Assembly: GCA_021738565.1 (NCBI GenBank)
Contig: JAIPBT010000003.1
Location: 62,001 to 126,000 of the forward strand
DNA: 64,000 bases
Direction of reading: 5' to 3'
Source of the DNA: Bacteroidales bacterium
Lineage (GTDB): Bacteria; Bacteroidota; Bacteroidia; Bacteroidales; GCA-2748055
A program made the translations under genes and the position numbers. Of this stretch, positions 18,962-28,502 are shown piece by piece. Below the pieces are notes generated by a model. The model did no database searches. It saw nothing but the letters and a program-made list of their open reading frames with translations, and was not told the DNA's origin. Numbering within the stretch: the first letter of the stretch is position 1; each line of letters begins with the position of its first letter.

Positions 18962-19840
18962 TTAATTGCGTTTATCTATTCCCCATAGAAATTTGTTTCT
19001 TAACGTACTGTAGAAACTATTGTTCTCAATGCGTACCATCTTCAGTGCATACGGAGCACGTGAGATGGTAATTTTTTCCGAGACAGGAATGTCCCATGAC
19101 CTGGAATCAAGCGCCAGCTGGTATACCGGCTCCCTGGTGTCAACTGTAAATTTTAACGCAGCTTTCCCGGGCAATACAAGTGGCCTCACGGTAAGATTAT
19201 GTGGTGCGATGGGAGACAGCACCATCGTATCCGATTCCGGAACAACTATCGGGCCTCCTACGCTCAGATTGTAAGCAGTGGATCCGGTAGGGGTGGAAAG
19301 TATCAATCCATCTGCCCAGTATGAGCTCAGAAAATCCTCGTCAATATGAACATGAATGGTTACCAGTGATGCTGAATTTTTATAAAGCCGCACCTCGTTC
19401 AATGCAATATTGAAATCGGGCATACTTGCACCGTTTGAATTTACCTGCAGAAGCATTCTTTCCTCCAGGTCAAATTGTCCGCTGAATATACTGTCCAGAG
19501 ATTCCTCCAGGCTGTCCTGGCTGATGTATGATAAAAATCCGAGTCGCCCGGTGTTCAGCCCAACAACCGGGATACCGGAATCCCTCACTATGGAAAGGGT
19601 CTCAAGGAAAGTGCCGTCGCCTCCTATTGAAAAAAGAAAATCAATCCCGGGGGGCAGGTCTGAATGGCTTTCAAATATACCCCTGATCTTTGGCCTCAGG
19701 CCTGCTGTCGTCTGTAGAAAATCGTAAAATGGTTTGAATATCAAGACATCAACATCCATCGAGTTGAGCCTGCTCAGGAGCGTAGCCACATTCTCCCTGC
19801 AGGAGGAATGAAAATTTCTTCCATAAATCGCAATTTGCAT
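18962..19840 (-). CDS. nadK: NAD kinase
   Basis: Phosphorylates NAD to NADP in the cytosol. 292 residues with the signature FSIGGDGTFLETL, the NE/D motif ALNEVRLYKN and the glycine-rich GLILSTPTGSTAYNLSVGGP. Start ATG 19840 (MQIAIYGRNF), 2 nt after the stop of the upstream CBS gene. Probably one transcript with it; porG has its own promoter-like box. Confidence 0.95.
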   Translation of the reverse strand: MQIAIYGRNFHSSCRENVATLLSRLNSMDVDVLIFKPFYDFLQTTAGLRPKIRGIFESHSDLPPGIDFLFSIGGDGTFLETLSIVRDSGIPVVGLNTGRLGFLSYISQDSLEESLDSIFSGQFDLEERMLLQVNSNGASMPDFNIALNEVRLYKNSASLVTIHVHIDEDFLSSYWADGLILSTPTGSTAYNLSVGGPIVVPESDTMVLSPIAPHNLTVRPLVLPGKAALKFTVDTREPVYQLALDSRSWDIPVSEKITISRAPYALKMVRIENNSFYSTLRNKFLWGIDKRN

Positions 19841-19842
19841 GC

Positions 19843-20508
19843 TCAGAGGTTAAGATAGTTCAAAAATTCATCGAGCCTGTCCTGGTAGAATTCATCTGTA
19901 TCCTTTGAGATCATATAAGATGCAATCACATTATAGCTGTAACGGTTGAATGTCTCAATGACCGATGTGATATCAGTTGTGTTCAGCTTCAATGTAACAC
20001 TCATTTTCCTTGTTTCAGCATCATTGGAGACATAAAGACTCAGCACCTTTGCATTATTCGATTCCACGATATTTGATATCTCGGTGAGAGAATAATCATT
20101 GTCATTCATCTCCAGCACAAGGATCCCTCCCGGATGCTGCATGGCTGATAAATTTGCAAATTCACGCGTCAGGTCATCCTGGGTTACCACTCCCATGTAA
20201 TTGGATTCCTCGTTCAGAACAGGTACGAGTGACAATTTTAATCTTGACAAAATCTCGATCACCTCATAAATATGCTGATTTGCTTCAACATATGGTTTTA
20301 TCAGGGACAATCTATGGTTCCCGATGGGCTCCTCAGGATTGTTCAGATCATAAATATCCAGGTCCGATATCATTCCGAGAAACTGCTGGTGATTGACAAT
20401 CGGGAGATGCTTCACCCTGAACAACTCCATCCAGTGCAATGCCTGGGTGCCAGAATCAGATGTTTTGAGTGCCGGTATCACGTCCGATATGAGATTTTTT
20501 GCCAACAT
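19843..20508 (-). CDS. CBS-pair protein
   Basis: 221 residues. Two CBS motifs occupy residues ~1-125 (LPIVNHQQFLGMISDLDIY and LVPVLNEESNYMGVVTQDDL), followed by an ACT-like C-terminal half with GGILVLEMNDNDYSLTEI. CBS pairs usually sense adenine nucleotides; the target is unknown. Its stop lies 2 nt before nadK, so a role near NAD(P) homeostasis is possible but only inferred from coupling. Start ATG 20508. Confidence 0.85.
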   Translation of the reverse strand: MLAKNLISDVIPALKTSDSGTQALHWMELFRVKHLPIVNHQQFLGMISDLDIYDLNNPEEPIGNHRLSLIKPYVEANQHIYEVIEILSRLKLSLVPVLNEESNYMGVVTQDDLTREFANLSAMQHPGGILVLEMNDNDYSLTEISNIVESNNAKVLSLYVSNDAETRKMSVTLKLNTTDITSVIETFNRYSYNVIASYMISKDTDEFYQDRLDEFLNYLNL

Positions 20509-20598
20509 TTTGTTAAAGATAATTTATTTATTCGAGATCAAAAACCGGGCCACGTGAATTGTCAGACCGCGCCTCCATGGGAAATAATTCCAAGTTGC

Positions 20599-20606
20599 TA
20601 ACTTTG
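20599..20606 (+). promoter_or_regulatory. -7 box for the DUF4924 gene (TAACTTTG)
   Basis: Exact TAnnTTTG ending 19 nt before the ATG at 20626, implying a 5' leader of only about 12 nt. Confidence 0.6.
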
Positions 20607-20625
20607 CATAAAATTAAATACAAGC

Positions 20626-21150
20626 ATGATCATCGCAGAACAGAAAAAAAAGGAAAATATTGCAGAATACCTTTTATATATGTACCAGGTTGAGGATCTG
20701 ATCAGGGCAAACGGGTTTGATCCGGTTAAAATTGAACAAAACATCATCGGCTCATTTGATACCGGTTATGATGTAAAACGGGAGATGCTGGAATGGTACA
20801 AGGGATTGATCCACAGGATGGCCTCAGAAGGAGTCGAAAAGAGAGGACATATGAAGATGTTGCAGGATATCGCAAATGAGCTGGACCAATTGAACCTGAA
20901 ACTGTTGCACAGCCCATATCACGATGACTTCAAGGAAGCATTCGATAAAGCGAAACCCAACCTTGAGGCACTAAGGATGAAAGCAGGTCACAACAACGAT
21001 CATGATGTACAGCTCGCATTGGACGGCCTGTATGGATTGCTGATATTGAAACTTCAGAAGAAAGAGATCAGCAGGGAGACCCTGGATGCATTCAAAACCA
21101 TTTCTGAATGGATTGCATTGCTTGCATCGGAGTACATGCAGCAAACCTAA
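20626..21150 (+). CDS. DUF4924 family protein
   Basis: 174 residues, all-helical and without signal peptide or membrane segment. The opening IIAEQKKKENIAEYLLYMYQVEDLIRA is split here as its two recognisable parts, KKKENIAEYLLYMYQ and VEDLIRA, which mark the Bacteroidota-restricted DUF4924 family. No function is known to me. It is 15 nt upstream of an alpha/beta hydrolase gene and likely shares its transcript. Start ATG 20626 is fixed by the promoter 19 nt upstream. Confidence 0.8.
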   Translation: MIIAEQKKKENIAEYLLYMYQVEDLIRANGFDPVKIEQNIIGSFDTGYDVKREMLEWYKGLIHRMASEGVEKRGHMKMLQDIANELDQLNLKLLHSPYHDDFKEAFDKAKPNLEALRMKAGHNNDHDVQLALDGLYGLLILKLQKKEISRETLDAFKTISEWIALLASEYMQQT

Positions 21151-21165
21151 AATTATTTCCGGCAG

Positions 21166-21975
21166 ATGAAACTATATTACAGAAAATACGGCGACAGCGG
21201 AACCCCTTTGATCATTGTTCATGGTTTGTACGGGTCATCCGATAACTGGATAACAATAGCACGGGACCTGTCAAATGACTTTGAGGTATTTGCTGTGGAT
21301 CAGCGCAACCATGGTGATTCTCCGAAAGATAAGGTGCATGATTACGCAGCACTTGTATCGGACCTGAAAGAGTTCATGGACCGGGAAAATATTGAAAAAG
21401 CGATATTGCTGGGACATTCCATGGGAGGAAAAACTGTCATGTATTTTTCCCTGAAGTACCCGGAAAGGGTTGAATCGCTCGTGGTGATAGACATAGCGCC
21501 GATCGCCTATCACGATCTTGCTGAACATTCCAGGATGACCGCCAACCATGCAAAAATGATTGATGCCATGATGGAAGTGGATCTTTCAAAAATGAGCTCA
21601 CGGGAAGAGGTATCCAGGACACTGGCAGTAAATATCGGGTCTGAAAGGATCCGTATGTTTCTTCTTAAGAACCTAACCCGCAACAAACAAAAACAATTTG
21701 CCTGGAAGATCAACCTGCCTGCACTGAAGGAGAATCTTGACCGGATCATGGATGAATTGCCTGTGGATGATGTGATCAAAAACGGCGGAATAAGCGGATT
21801 TCCTGTATTTTTTATCGGGGGTGAAAAATCAGATTACATACAACCGGAACACCATGATGTGATCAAAAAGATATTTCCCTCAGCCGAAATTACTTCACTG
21901 CCGAATACAGGTCATTGGCTGCATGCTGAAAAACCTGAACTGCTCATTAAAAACCTCAGGTACTTTTTAACATGA
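21166..21975 (+). CDS. Alpha/beta hydrolase, YbfF-like esterase
   Basis: 269 residues with the oxyanion-hole motif IIVHGLYGSSDNW, DQRNHGDSP, nucleophile elbow GHSMGGKT and catalytic His in NTGHWLHAE; the acid is likely the Asp in GGEKSDYI. This pattern resembles the YbfF/ABHD11 esterase group acting on short acyl esters or thioesters. Substrate unknown. Its TGA stop abuts the pdxJ stop in the palindrome TGATCA (21973-21978), so the two transcripts converge with no spacer. Confidence 0.88.
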   Translation: MKLYYRKYGDSGTPLIIVHGLYGSSDNWITIARDLSNDFEVFAVDQRNHGDSPKDKVHDYAALVSDLKEFMDRENIEKAILLGHSMGGKTVMYFSLKYPERVESLVVIDIAPIAYHDLAEHSRMTANHAKMIDAMMEVDLSKMSSREEVSRTLAVNIGSERIRMFLLKNLTRNKQKQFAWKINLPALKENLDRIMDELPVDDVIKNGGISGFPVFFIGGEKSDYIQPEHHDVIKKIFPSAEITSLPNTGHWLHAEKPELLIKNLRYFLT

Positions 21976-22695
21976 TCATTTAATTTCCAGGGCACGGAGG
22001 TACATCTGAATGGTGTTGCCAAGTCCATAATAGAGGGCATCGCAGATCAGGGCGTGGCCAATGGAGACCTCGCTGATCCAGGGAATGCTTTTTGCCAGAT
22101 AAGGCAGGTTATCCAGGTCCAGATCATGTCCTGCATTCAACTCAAGTCCGATCTCCCGTGCAAATTCTGCAGCACGTACGTAGTCTTTGATGGCAATCGC
22201 GGGATTTTCAGGGAATTTGCGGGCATAGGGTTCCGTATATAATTCAACCCGGTCGGCACCTGCCTTTTTGGCTCCTTCAATAAAAACCTCGCTTATATCG
22301 ATGAAAAGGGAAGTCCTGATACCTTCAGCCTTGAATACTGAGATCACATCATTCAAAAAAGAAGCATTCCTGATGGAATCCCATCCCTCTGAGGAAGTTA
22401 TGGCATCAGGGGGATCAGGTACCAGGGTTACCTGGTGCGGTTTTACTTCCGTGACAAGCCTGATGAATGCATCAGAAGGATAGCCTTCGATATTTAATTC
22501 AGTGGTAACAACCGGACGGATCATCCTGACATCCTCATACCTGATGTGACGTTCATCAGGCCTGGGATGTACCGTTATCCCCTGGGCTCCGAACCTCTCA
22601 CAATCAATCGCTGCCTTAAGGACATCCGGATTATTGCCTCCCCTGGCATTTCTCAATGTAGCTATCTTATTGATATTAACGGATAATTTTGTCAT
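21976..22695 (-). CDS. pdxJ: Pyridoxine 5'-phosphate synthase
   Basis: Condenses 1-deoxyxylulose 5-phosphate with 3-amino-2-oxopropyl phosphate in vitamin B6 synthesis. 239 residues from ATG 22695: opening [31 protein letters not shown], a TIM barrel, and [12 protein letters not shown]. The frame stays open 24 nt further upstream, but [10 protein letters not shown] is the family start and a TAACTTTG box lies just ahead. Transcribed away from udk. Confidence 0.96.
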   Translation of the reverse strand: MTKLSVNINKIATLRNARGGNNPDVLKAAIDCERFGAQGITVHPRPDERHIRYEDVRMIRPVVTTELNIEGYPSDAFIRLVTEVKPHQVTLVPDPPDAITSSEGWDSIRNASFLNDVISVFKAEGIRTSLFIDISEVFIEGAKKAGADRVELYTEPYARKFPENPAIAIKDYVRAAEFAREIGLELNAGHDLDLDNLPYLAKSIPWISEVSIGHALICDALYYGLGNTIQMYLRALEIK

Positions 22696-22716
22696 GAATT
22701 TGCTGCTAGGAATGAG

Positions 22717-22724
22717 CAAAGTTA
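22717..22724 (-). promoter_or_regulatory. -7 box for pdxJ (TAACTTTG)
   Basis: Exact TAnnTTTG on the minus strand, 21 nt upstream of the pdxJ ATG; it forms a divergent pair with the udk promoter. Confidence 0.6.
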
Positions 22725-22752
22725 AGAAAATACATTATTCAATGCTTTTTTC

Positions 22753-22760
22753 TAACTTTC
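22753..22760 (+). promoter_or_regulatory. -7 box for udk (TAACTTTC)
   Basis: One mismatch from TAnnTTTG; 20 nt upstream of the udk ATG and 28 bp from the opposing pdxJ box. Confidence 0.45.
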
Positions 22761-22780
22761 GTGACCAAAACGATCCAACG

Positions 22781-23389
22781 ATGTTTGTAATAGGAATTGC
22801 AGGAGGCACCGGTTCCGGAAAGACCACTGTGGTAAAAAAAATACGGAAGCAGCTGAGAAAAGAGCAGGTATCTTTCCTTGCCCAGGACTCCTATTACAGG
22901 GACAACGGTCACCTGCCACTCAAAGATCGCCAGAGGGTCAATTTCGATCATCCCGACTCAATAGAATTTGATTTGCTTACAGATCATATCCGGAGATTAA
23001 AAATGGGTATTGCGGTCAACCAGCCTACCTATTCCTATCTTTCGTGTACAAGACAGGATAAAGTGATTCCCGTTGAACCAAGGCCCGTGATCATCCTCGA
23101 GGGAATTCTCATATACACACACAAGCCATTGCTTGACCTTATCGATATAAAGGTGTTTGTAGATGCAGATGCAGATGACAGGTTAAGCCGCGTTCTCCAG
23201 CGCGATATGAACGAACGTGGCAGAACTGCCGAAATCGTATTGGAAAGGTATGAAAAAACCGTTAAGCCAATGCACCTTCAGTTCATCGAACCTTCCAAAA
23301 GATACGCGAATATAATCATTCCCCAGGGCGGAATGAACGATGTTGCCATTGGAATACTGCTGAACACGATCGAGAAAAAACTTGAATAA
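22781..23389 (+). CDS. udk: Uridine kinase
   Basis: Phosphorylates uridine and cytidine in pyrimidine salvage. 202 residues starting MFVIGIAGGTGSGKTT, with the P-loop immediately at the N-terminus, then DSYYRD, FDHPDSIEFDLL and DADDRLSRVLQRD. The frame is open 147 nt upstream, but that stretch overlaps pdxJ and its promoter, so ATG 22781 is preferred. engB starts 5 nt after its stop, suggesting one transcript. Confidence 0.95.
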   Translation: MFVIGIAGGTGSGKTTVVKKIRKQLRKEQVSFLAQDSYYRDNGHLPLKDRQRVNFDHPDSIEFDLLTDHIRRLKMGIAVNQPTYSYLSCTRQDKVIPVEPRPVIILEGILIYTHKPLLDLIDIKVFVDADADDRLSRVLQRDMNERGRTAEIVLERYEKTVKPMHLQFIEPSKRYANIIIPQGGMNDVAIGILLNTIEKKLE

Positions 23390-23394
23390 GTCAA

Positions 23395-24000
23395 ATGCAT
23401 ATAGGAAACGCAAAGTTCATCACTTCGTCCCAGTCGGTTGCCCAGTGCCCGGAGAGCAACCTGCCTGAATATGCTTTTATAGGAAGGTCGAATGTAGGGA
23501 AATCATCGTTGATCAATATGGTCACGGGAAGGAAGAACCTTGCAAGGACCTCTTCCAGTCCAGGGAAAACAACACTTATTAATCATTTTTTGATTGACGA
23601 AAGCTGGTTCCTGTGCGATCTTCCGGGTTACGGTTACGCGAAAGCCTCAAAAAAGCGCAGGAAGGATTTTGCAAGGATAATTGAAGAATATGCAACCTGC
23701 AGGCAAAACCTTGTATGTTTCTTCGTGCTGATCGACAGCCGGATACCTCCCCAGGAGATTGACCTGGATTTCATTGAATGGCTCGGGGACTCCGGAATTC
23801 CATTCCTGCTGGTTTATACAAAAACCGACAAGGTCACTCAGAAGGAAAAGAACAGGAATATTGAGATGATGAAAGAGATACTTTCTGAAAGCTGGGAAGA
23901 AATTCCTGTGATCATCGAAACCTCTGTGGTGAAAAAAGAAGGAAAAGATGAACTGATCAGCTTCATAAAGGAAACCAATAACAAACTAAACCTGCAATAA
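23395..24000 (+). CDS. engB: Ribosome biogenesis GTPase EngB/YihA
   Basis: Essential GTPase for large-subunit assembly. 201 residues with G1 GRSNVGKSSL, the switch region SSSPGKTTLINHF, G3 DLPGYGYAK and G4 TKTDK. Begins MHIGNAKFI at ATG 23395, 5 nt behind udk. No odd features. Confidence 0.95.
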   Translation: MHIGNAKFITSSQSVAQCPESNLPEYAFIGRSNVGKSSLINMVTGRKNLARTSSSPGKTTLINHFLIDESWFLCDLPGYGYAKASKKRRKDFARIIEEYATCRQNLVCFFVLIDSRIPPQEIDLDFIEWLGDSGIPFLLVYTKTDKVTQKEKNRNIEMMKEILSESWEEIPVIIETSVVKKEGKDELISFIKETNNKLNLQ

Positions 24001-24122
24001 GGCTTCTTTAAACCAAACATTTGCTGCAGCGGCATTCAGATTCATAAAAATCTTAAGGTCATCTCTGCTAGGATGCAACTCTTCCGGATCGGTTTTCGTT
24101 TTTTACTTTAAAAAACTTTACC

Positions 24123-24130
24123 TACATTTG
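24123..24130 (+). promoter_or_regulatory. -7 box for rplY (TACATTTG)
   Basis: Exact TAnnTTTG in the 200-bp engB-rplY gap, implying a leader of about 65 nt for rplY. A T-run sits near the -33 position. Confidence 0.55.
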
Positions 24131-24202
24131 CAGCCGCCAAAATATACCCATGTGTGATGGGGAATTAAGCAAAAATTATTAATTCTGAGTAGCACGAATA
24201 AA

Positions 24203-24895
24203 ATGAAAACAATTTCCATCAGCGTTAAAAAACGCAACGAAACCGGCAGGAAATCCGCCCGGGACCTTAGAAAACAAAGCGATGTGCCCTGTGTAATATA
24301 TGGAGGAAAGGAAGTGATACATTTTTACACCAATGAAAATGAATTCCGCAACCTTGTATACTCCCACAATGTCTATCTGGTTAAACTCGATATTGATGGT
24401 GAAAAGCACAAAGCCATCATGCAGGAAATTCAGTTTCACCCTGTTACAGATAAAATACAACACATCGATTTTATCGAGATCTTCGATGACAAACCTGTGA
24501 CGATCAGCATTCCTGTTGAATTCACAGGTGATGCAATCGGTATCAAGGAAGGCGGGAAGCAACGTATCAAACGTCGTTCCCTCAAGGTAAGGGGATTACC
24601 GGCTCACCTGCCCGAACGGCTTATTGTTGACATCTCTGAAGTGAACATAGGTGACGTGATCAAGGTAGGAGATCTCAAATATGACAACCTTGAGATACTT
24701 GATCCGTTCAGGTCAATGGTATATGCCATCGTATCTTCGCGTGTTGCACTTGCAGGTATGGTAATTGAAGATACAACTGCCGAAGCAGAGGAAGCAGAGG
24801 AAGGAGAAGAAGGAGAAGAAGGCGCTGAAGAAGCTGAAGGAACTGGAGAAGGCACATCAGATGAAGGTGGAGAAGATTCTGGTTCCAGGGAATAA
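24203..24895 (+). CDS. rplY: 50S ribosomal protein L25 (Ctc form) with acidic tail
   Basis: Binds 5S rRNA in the large subunit. 230 residues: L25 domain ~1-95 (RKSARDLRK, VPCVIYGGKE), Ctc-type beta domain ~96-190, then about 40 residues dominated by Glu and Gly encoded by a purine-rich, slippage-prone run (24781-24890). Acidic tails are common in Bacteroidota L25. pth follows 70 bp downstream on the same strand, a conserved pairing. Confidence 0.94.
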   Translation: MKTISISVKKRNETGRKSARDLRKQSDVPCVIYGGKEVIHFYTNENEFRNLVYSHNVYLVKLDIDGEKHKAIMQEIQFHPVTDKIQHIDFIEIFDDKPVTISIPVEFTGDAIGIKEGGKQRIKRRSLKVRGLPAHLPERLIVDISEVNIGDVIKVGDLKYDNLEILDPFRSMVYAIVSSRVALAGMVIEDTTAEAEEAEEGEEGEEGAEEAEGTGEGTSDEGGEDSGSRE

Positions 24896-24965
24896 TCACT
24901 TTTGGTCCCTGCTTAATGGATTCTGAAAGCATGCCCCAGAAGGTGTTTGTTGAAATGTAAATCTA

Positions 24966-25529
24966 ATGAAATACCTGATAGTCGGTCTCGGTAACATAGG
25001 TCAGGAATACACCAACACCCGCCACAATATCGGCTTTGATATACTGGATACCCTTGCCGGGTCATCCGGTATTTCCTTTAAAGACAAGCGCTATGGTTTC
25101 TATACCGAGATCAGGCACAGGGGGCGCACTTACTGCCTGCTCAAGCCTTCAACTTATGTGAACCTGAGTGGAAATGCAGTGAGGTTCTATTTAAAAAAGC
25201 TTAAGCTAACGGATGACAGGCTGCTGGTAGTCGCCGACGACATGGTACTGCCATTTGGAACCATAAGGATGCGTCCACGCGGAAGCGATGCAGGTCACAA
25301 TGGTATTGCGCATATAATACAGGTTCTTGGCACCGCCGAATTTGCCAGGTTGCGATTTGGCATTGGAAATGGATTTTCCAGGGGCCGGCAAGTTGATTTT
25401 GTGCTTGGAGAATGGGATGAAGAGGAACGTAAATCGCTTCCTAAACGGATTAATTTAGCTGCGGAGGCCATTCTTTCCTTTGGTGTTCTTGGGATCGAAA
25501 GGACCATGAACCTTTACAACAACAAATAA
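24966..25529 (+). CDS. pth: Peptidyl-tRNA hydrolase
   Basis: Releases tRNA from prematurely terminated peptidyl-tRNA. 187 residues with GLGNIGQEYTNTRHNIGFD (catalytic His), KPSTYVNLSG, VVADDMVLPFG (catalytic Asp) and GSDAGHNGI. Starts at ATG 24966 behind rplY; converges with manA. Confidence 0.96.
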   Translation: MKYLIVGLGNIGQEYTNTRHNIGFDILDTLAGSSGISFKDKRYGFYTEIRHRGRTYCLLKPSTYVNLSGNAVRFYLKKLKLTDDRLLVVADDMVLPFGTIRMRPRGSDAGHNGIAHIIQVLGTAEFARLRFGIGNGFSRGRQVDFVLGEWDEEERKSLPKRINLAAEAILSFGVLGIERTMNLYNNK

Positions 25530-25575
25530 TCCCCTGTTGGATACTGACCATCATTAAGAAGCCATACCGGGAAAA

Positions 25576-26562
25576 CTATTCCTTCATATATACCTCAAGC
25601 AATGTGCTTTTTACTTCAGGGATCAGTGAAATTTCCTTTAATTCTGCCGGTATCAGAATGGATTCTCCTTTTTGAATGTAAACCGGTTCACCTCCGCTGT
25701 AATTGACCATGGTCCTGCCTTCGGTGCAAATATAGATCACAAAGGAATCGATCAGGTTAAAATCCTTATCCACCAGCTGGTCCAACTCCATCAGGTTGGT
25801 TGTAAAATACGGACAATCGGCCAGACTCACCGTATGATTCAGCAACAGATCGTAATCCGTTCTGATGTTATCCCGTTTTTTGAAATCCATTACCTCAAGG
25901 GCATGTTCAAGATGCAATTCCCTTGGTTTTCCGTCCTTGTCTGTTCTGTCCCAGTCGTATATCCTGTATGTAACATCCGAAGTTTGCTGGATCTCAGCCA
26001 GGACAATCCCTTTGCCAATGGCATGAATACGGCGTGCAGGCAAAAAGAAAACATCTCCTTTTTTTACCGGTTCAAAATTGAGTATCTCCCTTAACTTCTT
26101 GTTTTCCACGTATTCCATGAATAGCTCAGGATCCACCTCTTTGCTGAATCCCGATATCAATTCAGCATCCTTCTCAGCGTTAATAATATACCACATTTCT
26201 GTCTTCCCCCTTTTCCCATGATACTGCGCTGCATAATCATCATCGGGATGAACCTGGACACTAAGATTGTCATTGGCATGTATGAATTTAATGAGTACAG
26301 GGAATTCCTTGCCGAATTTATCAAAAATGCTGTCTCCAATAAGGTCACCCATGTAAACTTCAATCAAATCATCCAGAGGATTACCGGAAAGGAAGCCTTC
26401 TGAAACAACAGATACATTGCCCTCCACCCCGGAAATTTCCCAGCTTTCACCACATGAAACGGGTGCTTTCTCTTTCCCGAGTTGCTCCCGCAGTTTGTCA
26501 CCACCCCATAATACCTGCTTATAAATAGGCTTGAATTTGAGAGGATACAAAGATCTTTCCAT
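25576..26562 (-). CDS. manA: Mannose-6-phosphate isomerase, class I
   Basis: Interconverts mannose 6-phosphate and fructose 6-phosphate, feeding GDP-sugar synthesis. 328 residues of cupin fold; zinc ligands appear in VQVHPDD (His), GKTEMWYI (Glu) and ARRIHAIGKG (His). Opening PLKFKPIYKQVLWGG is typical of the short Bacteroidota/Firmicutes form. Start ATG 26562. It lies between rplY-pth and prs, interrupting an otherwise common prs-rplY-pth grouping. Confidence 0.94.
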   Translation of the reverse strand: MERSLYPLKFKPIYKQVLWGGDKLREQLGKEKAPVSCGESWEISGVEGNVSVVSEGFLSGNPLDDLIEVYMGDLIGDSIFDKFGKEFPVLIKFIHANDNLSVQVHPDDDYAAQYHGKRGKTEMWYIINAEKDAELISGFSKEVDPELFMEYVENKKLREILNFEPVKKGDVFFLPARRIHAIGKGIVLAEIQQTSDVTYRIYDWDRTDKDGKPRELHLEHALEVMDFKKRDNIRTDYDLLLNHTVSLADCPYFTTNLMELDQLVDKDFNLIDSFVIYICTEGRTMVNYSGGEPVYIQKGESILIPAELKEISLIPEVKSTLLEVYMKE

Positions 26563-26695
26563 AATAATTGACTAATGTGTGTCGGTACTTTATCAAATTG
26601 CTTGTTATTCAGACTGTTATCCATTTTCTGTGAATCCTGGAAAGACATGGATCAAAAAAGGAGAATGGGGCATTGCCTTCATTCCAGACATTGAA

Positions 26696-27634
26696 TTATC
26701 TGATAAAATGACCGCTGATTGATTCGTAATTGTATACTTTATCAATAACTTCAGCAAAAAGGTCGGCAATAGAGATCACTTTGATCTTGCTGCACTGCTT
26801 GGTCAGCGGAATTGAATCAGTAACGATCAGCTCATCCATGGGTGATTCATCAATCCTTTCATAGGCTGGTCCGGAAAGCACCGGATGTGAAGCAACCACC
26901 CGCACACTTCTGGCTCCTTCGCTTTTCATCATACTTGCCGCAAAAGTAATCGTTCCGGCAGTGTCAACCATGTCATCAACGATAACTACATTTTTATCCT
27001 TAATATCTCCTATTGCCTTAATCTCTTCAACTACATTGGGTTTTTTTCTGAGCTTGTAACAAATGATCATACTTGCATTCAGAAAGCGTGAATAGGCATT
27101 GGCCCGCTTTGTTCCTCCCATATCAGGTGCTGCTATAGCAAGGTTTTCAAGATCCATTGATTTTATGTATGGAACAAAAAGCGAAGAGGCATAGAGGTGA
27201 TCTACCGGCACATCGAAGAAACCCTGCAACTGATCAGCATGCAGGTCCATGGTCATGATCCGGTCAACTCCCGATGCAGTAAGCAGGTTGGCAACCAGTT
27301 TGGCCCCGATGGATGCCCTGGGCCGGTCTTTTCGGTCCTGCCTGGCAAACCCGAAATAAGGTATAACAGCAACAACCTTGTAAGCAGATGCCCTTTTGGC
27401 TGCATCTATCATCATCAGTAATTCAAGCAGGTTGTCACCGGGGGGGAAAGTCGACTGTATTATAAAAACCGTATGTCCCCTGACACTCTCATCGTAGGCC
27501 GGCTGAAATTCGCCGTCACTGAATTGAAATAAGCTTGTCCTGCCAAGGTCCTGGCCAAAACTCTTTGCAATCTTTTCTGCAAGATACATGGAAGCTCTCC
27601 CTGAAAAGAATTTAATCGGTGTCTTAACACTCAT
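26696..27634 (-). CDS. prs: Ribose-phosphate pyrophosphokinase
   Basis: Makes PRPP from ribose 5-phosphate and ATP for nucleotide, His and Trp synthesis. 312 residues with FSDGEFQP, the flexible loop around YFGFARQDRKDRPRASI, MDLHADQLQGFFD and the PRPP loop VIVDDMVDTAGTI. Start ATG 27634 (MSVKTPIKFF). Divergent from the response regulator gene. Confidence 0.96.
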   Translation of the reverse strand: MSVKTPIKFFSGRASMYLAEKIAKSFGQDLGRTSLFQFSDGEFQPAYDESVRGHTVFIIQSTFPPGDNLLELLMMIDAAKRASAYKVVAVIPYFGFARQDRKDRPRASIGAKLVANLLTASGVDRIMTMDLHADQLQGFFDVPVDHLYASSLFVPYIKSMDLENLAIAAPDMGGTKRANAYSRFLNASMIICYKLRKKPNVVEEIKAIGDIKDKNVVIVDDMVDTAGTITFAASMMKSEGARSVRVVASHPVLSGPAYERIDESPMDELIVTDSIPLTKQCSKIKVISIADLFAEVIDKVYNYESISGHFIR

Positions 27635-27670
27635 AGGGCAATGCTGCTAAAGTGATTTGATTGATGTTAG

Positions 27671-27678
27671 CAAAAGTA
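27671..27678 (-). promoter_or_regulatory. -7 box for prs (TACTTTTG)
   Basis: Exact TAnnTTTG on the minus strand 36 nt upstream of prs. Confidence 0.5.
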
Positions 27679-27780
27679 AGAATTATGAGCAAATTTTTAT
27701 CCAGAACAGATAACAAACAACGAACCTTTTGGTAATCAAGGTTGTTATTTAGAATAGGTACAAATTAAAAGCATCAGGAA

Positions 27781-28497
27781 ATGCCAACCGATCACCCCAC
27801 AGTGCTGTTAATTGAAGATGACAGACAACTTGGCCATTCTTTAAAGGAATCGCTGGAGTCAAAGAACTATCTTGTGGAATGGGAATCATCCGGTTCCAGG
27901 GCTTTGCAGCTGTTCAACAGGCAGAAATATGACATTTGTCTTGTTGATAACAGTTTGCCTGATATGTCCGGAACTGATTTTGTAAAAGAGATCAGGCAAA
28001 CGGATTTTTTCACGCCGATGCTCATCATGTCAGGAAATTCTAGTGACAGAGAAAAAATACTGGCATTTTGCGCCGGTGGTGATGATTACATTACAAAACC
28101 TTTTTCCAATACGGAACTTGCACTCAGGATATACGCACTGCTTAAAAGAACCAAACCTGAAAAAATCAGCCAAAAGATGCCCGATCTCGTTAAATTCGGC
28201 AGCTACAGGTTTGACTATCCCAACAGGATTTTGTGCACACCCTCCCGTGAGATAAGCCTCACGAAAAAAGAATCCGAAGTGCTCAGAATGCTGGTACAGA
28301 ACTTAAACAATATTGTCAAGCGTGAACAGATCCTTATCAGTGTATGGGGTGAAAATGATTATTTCATGGGACGCAGCATGGATGTTTACATTGCCAGGCT
28401 CAGGAAAAAACTAAACGATGACAATCGTGTTTCCATTGTCAATGTTCACAGGATGGGATTTAAACTGAAGGTAAACCCTGAAGCAGGAGATCAATAG
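27781..28497 (+). CDS. OmpR-family response regulator, orphan
   Basis: 238 residues. The receiver (~7-122) has acidic pair EDD, acceptor Asp in LVDNSLPDMSG, Ser in IMSGNSS and Lys in YITKPF, so it looks phosphorylatable. The C-terminal winged helix (~140-232) has LTKKESEVLRML and GRSMDVYIARLRKKL. No histidine kinase is adjacent. Resembles RprY-type regulators of Bacteroides, but this is only an overall impression. Target genes unknown. Confidence 0.92.
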   Translation: MPTDHPTVLLIEDDRQLGHSLKESLESKNYLVEWESSGSRALQLFNRQKYDICLVDNSLPDMSGTDFVKEIRQTDFFTPMLIMSGNSSDREKILAFCAGGDDYITKPFSNTELALRIYALLKRTKPEKISQKMPDLVKFGSYRFDYPNRILCTPSREISLTKKESEVLRMLVQNLNNIVKREQILISVWGENDYFMGRSMDVYIARLRKKLNDDNRVSIVNVHRMGFKLKVNPEAGDQ

Positions 28498-28502
28498 TTG
28501 TC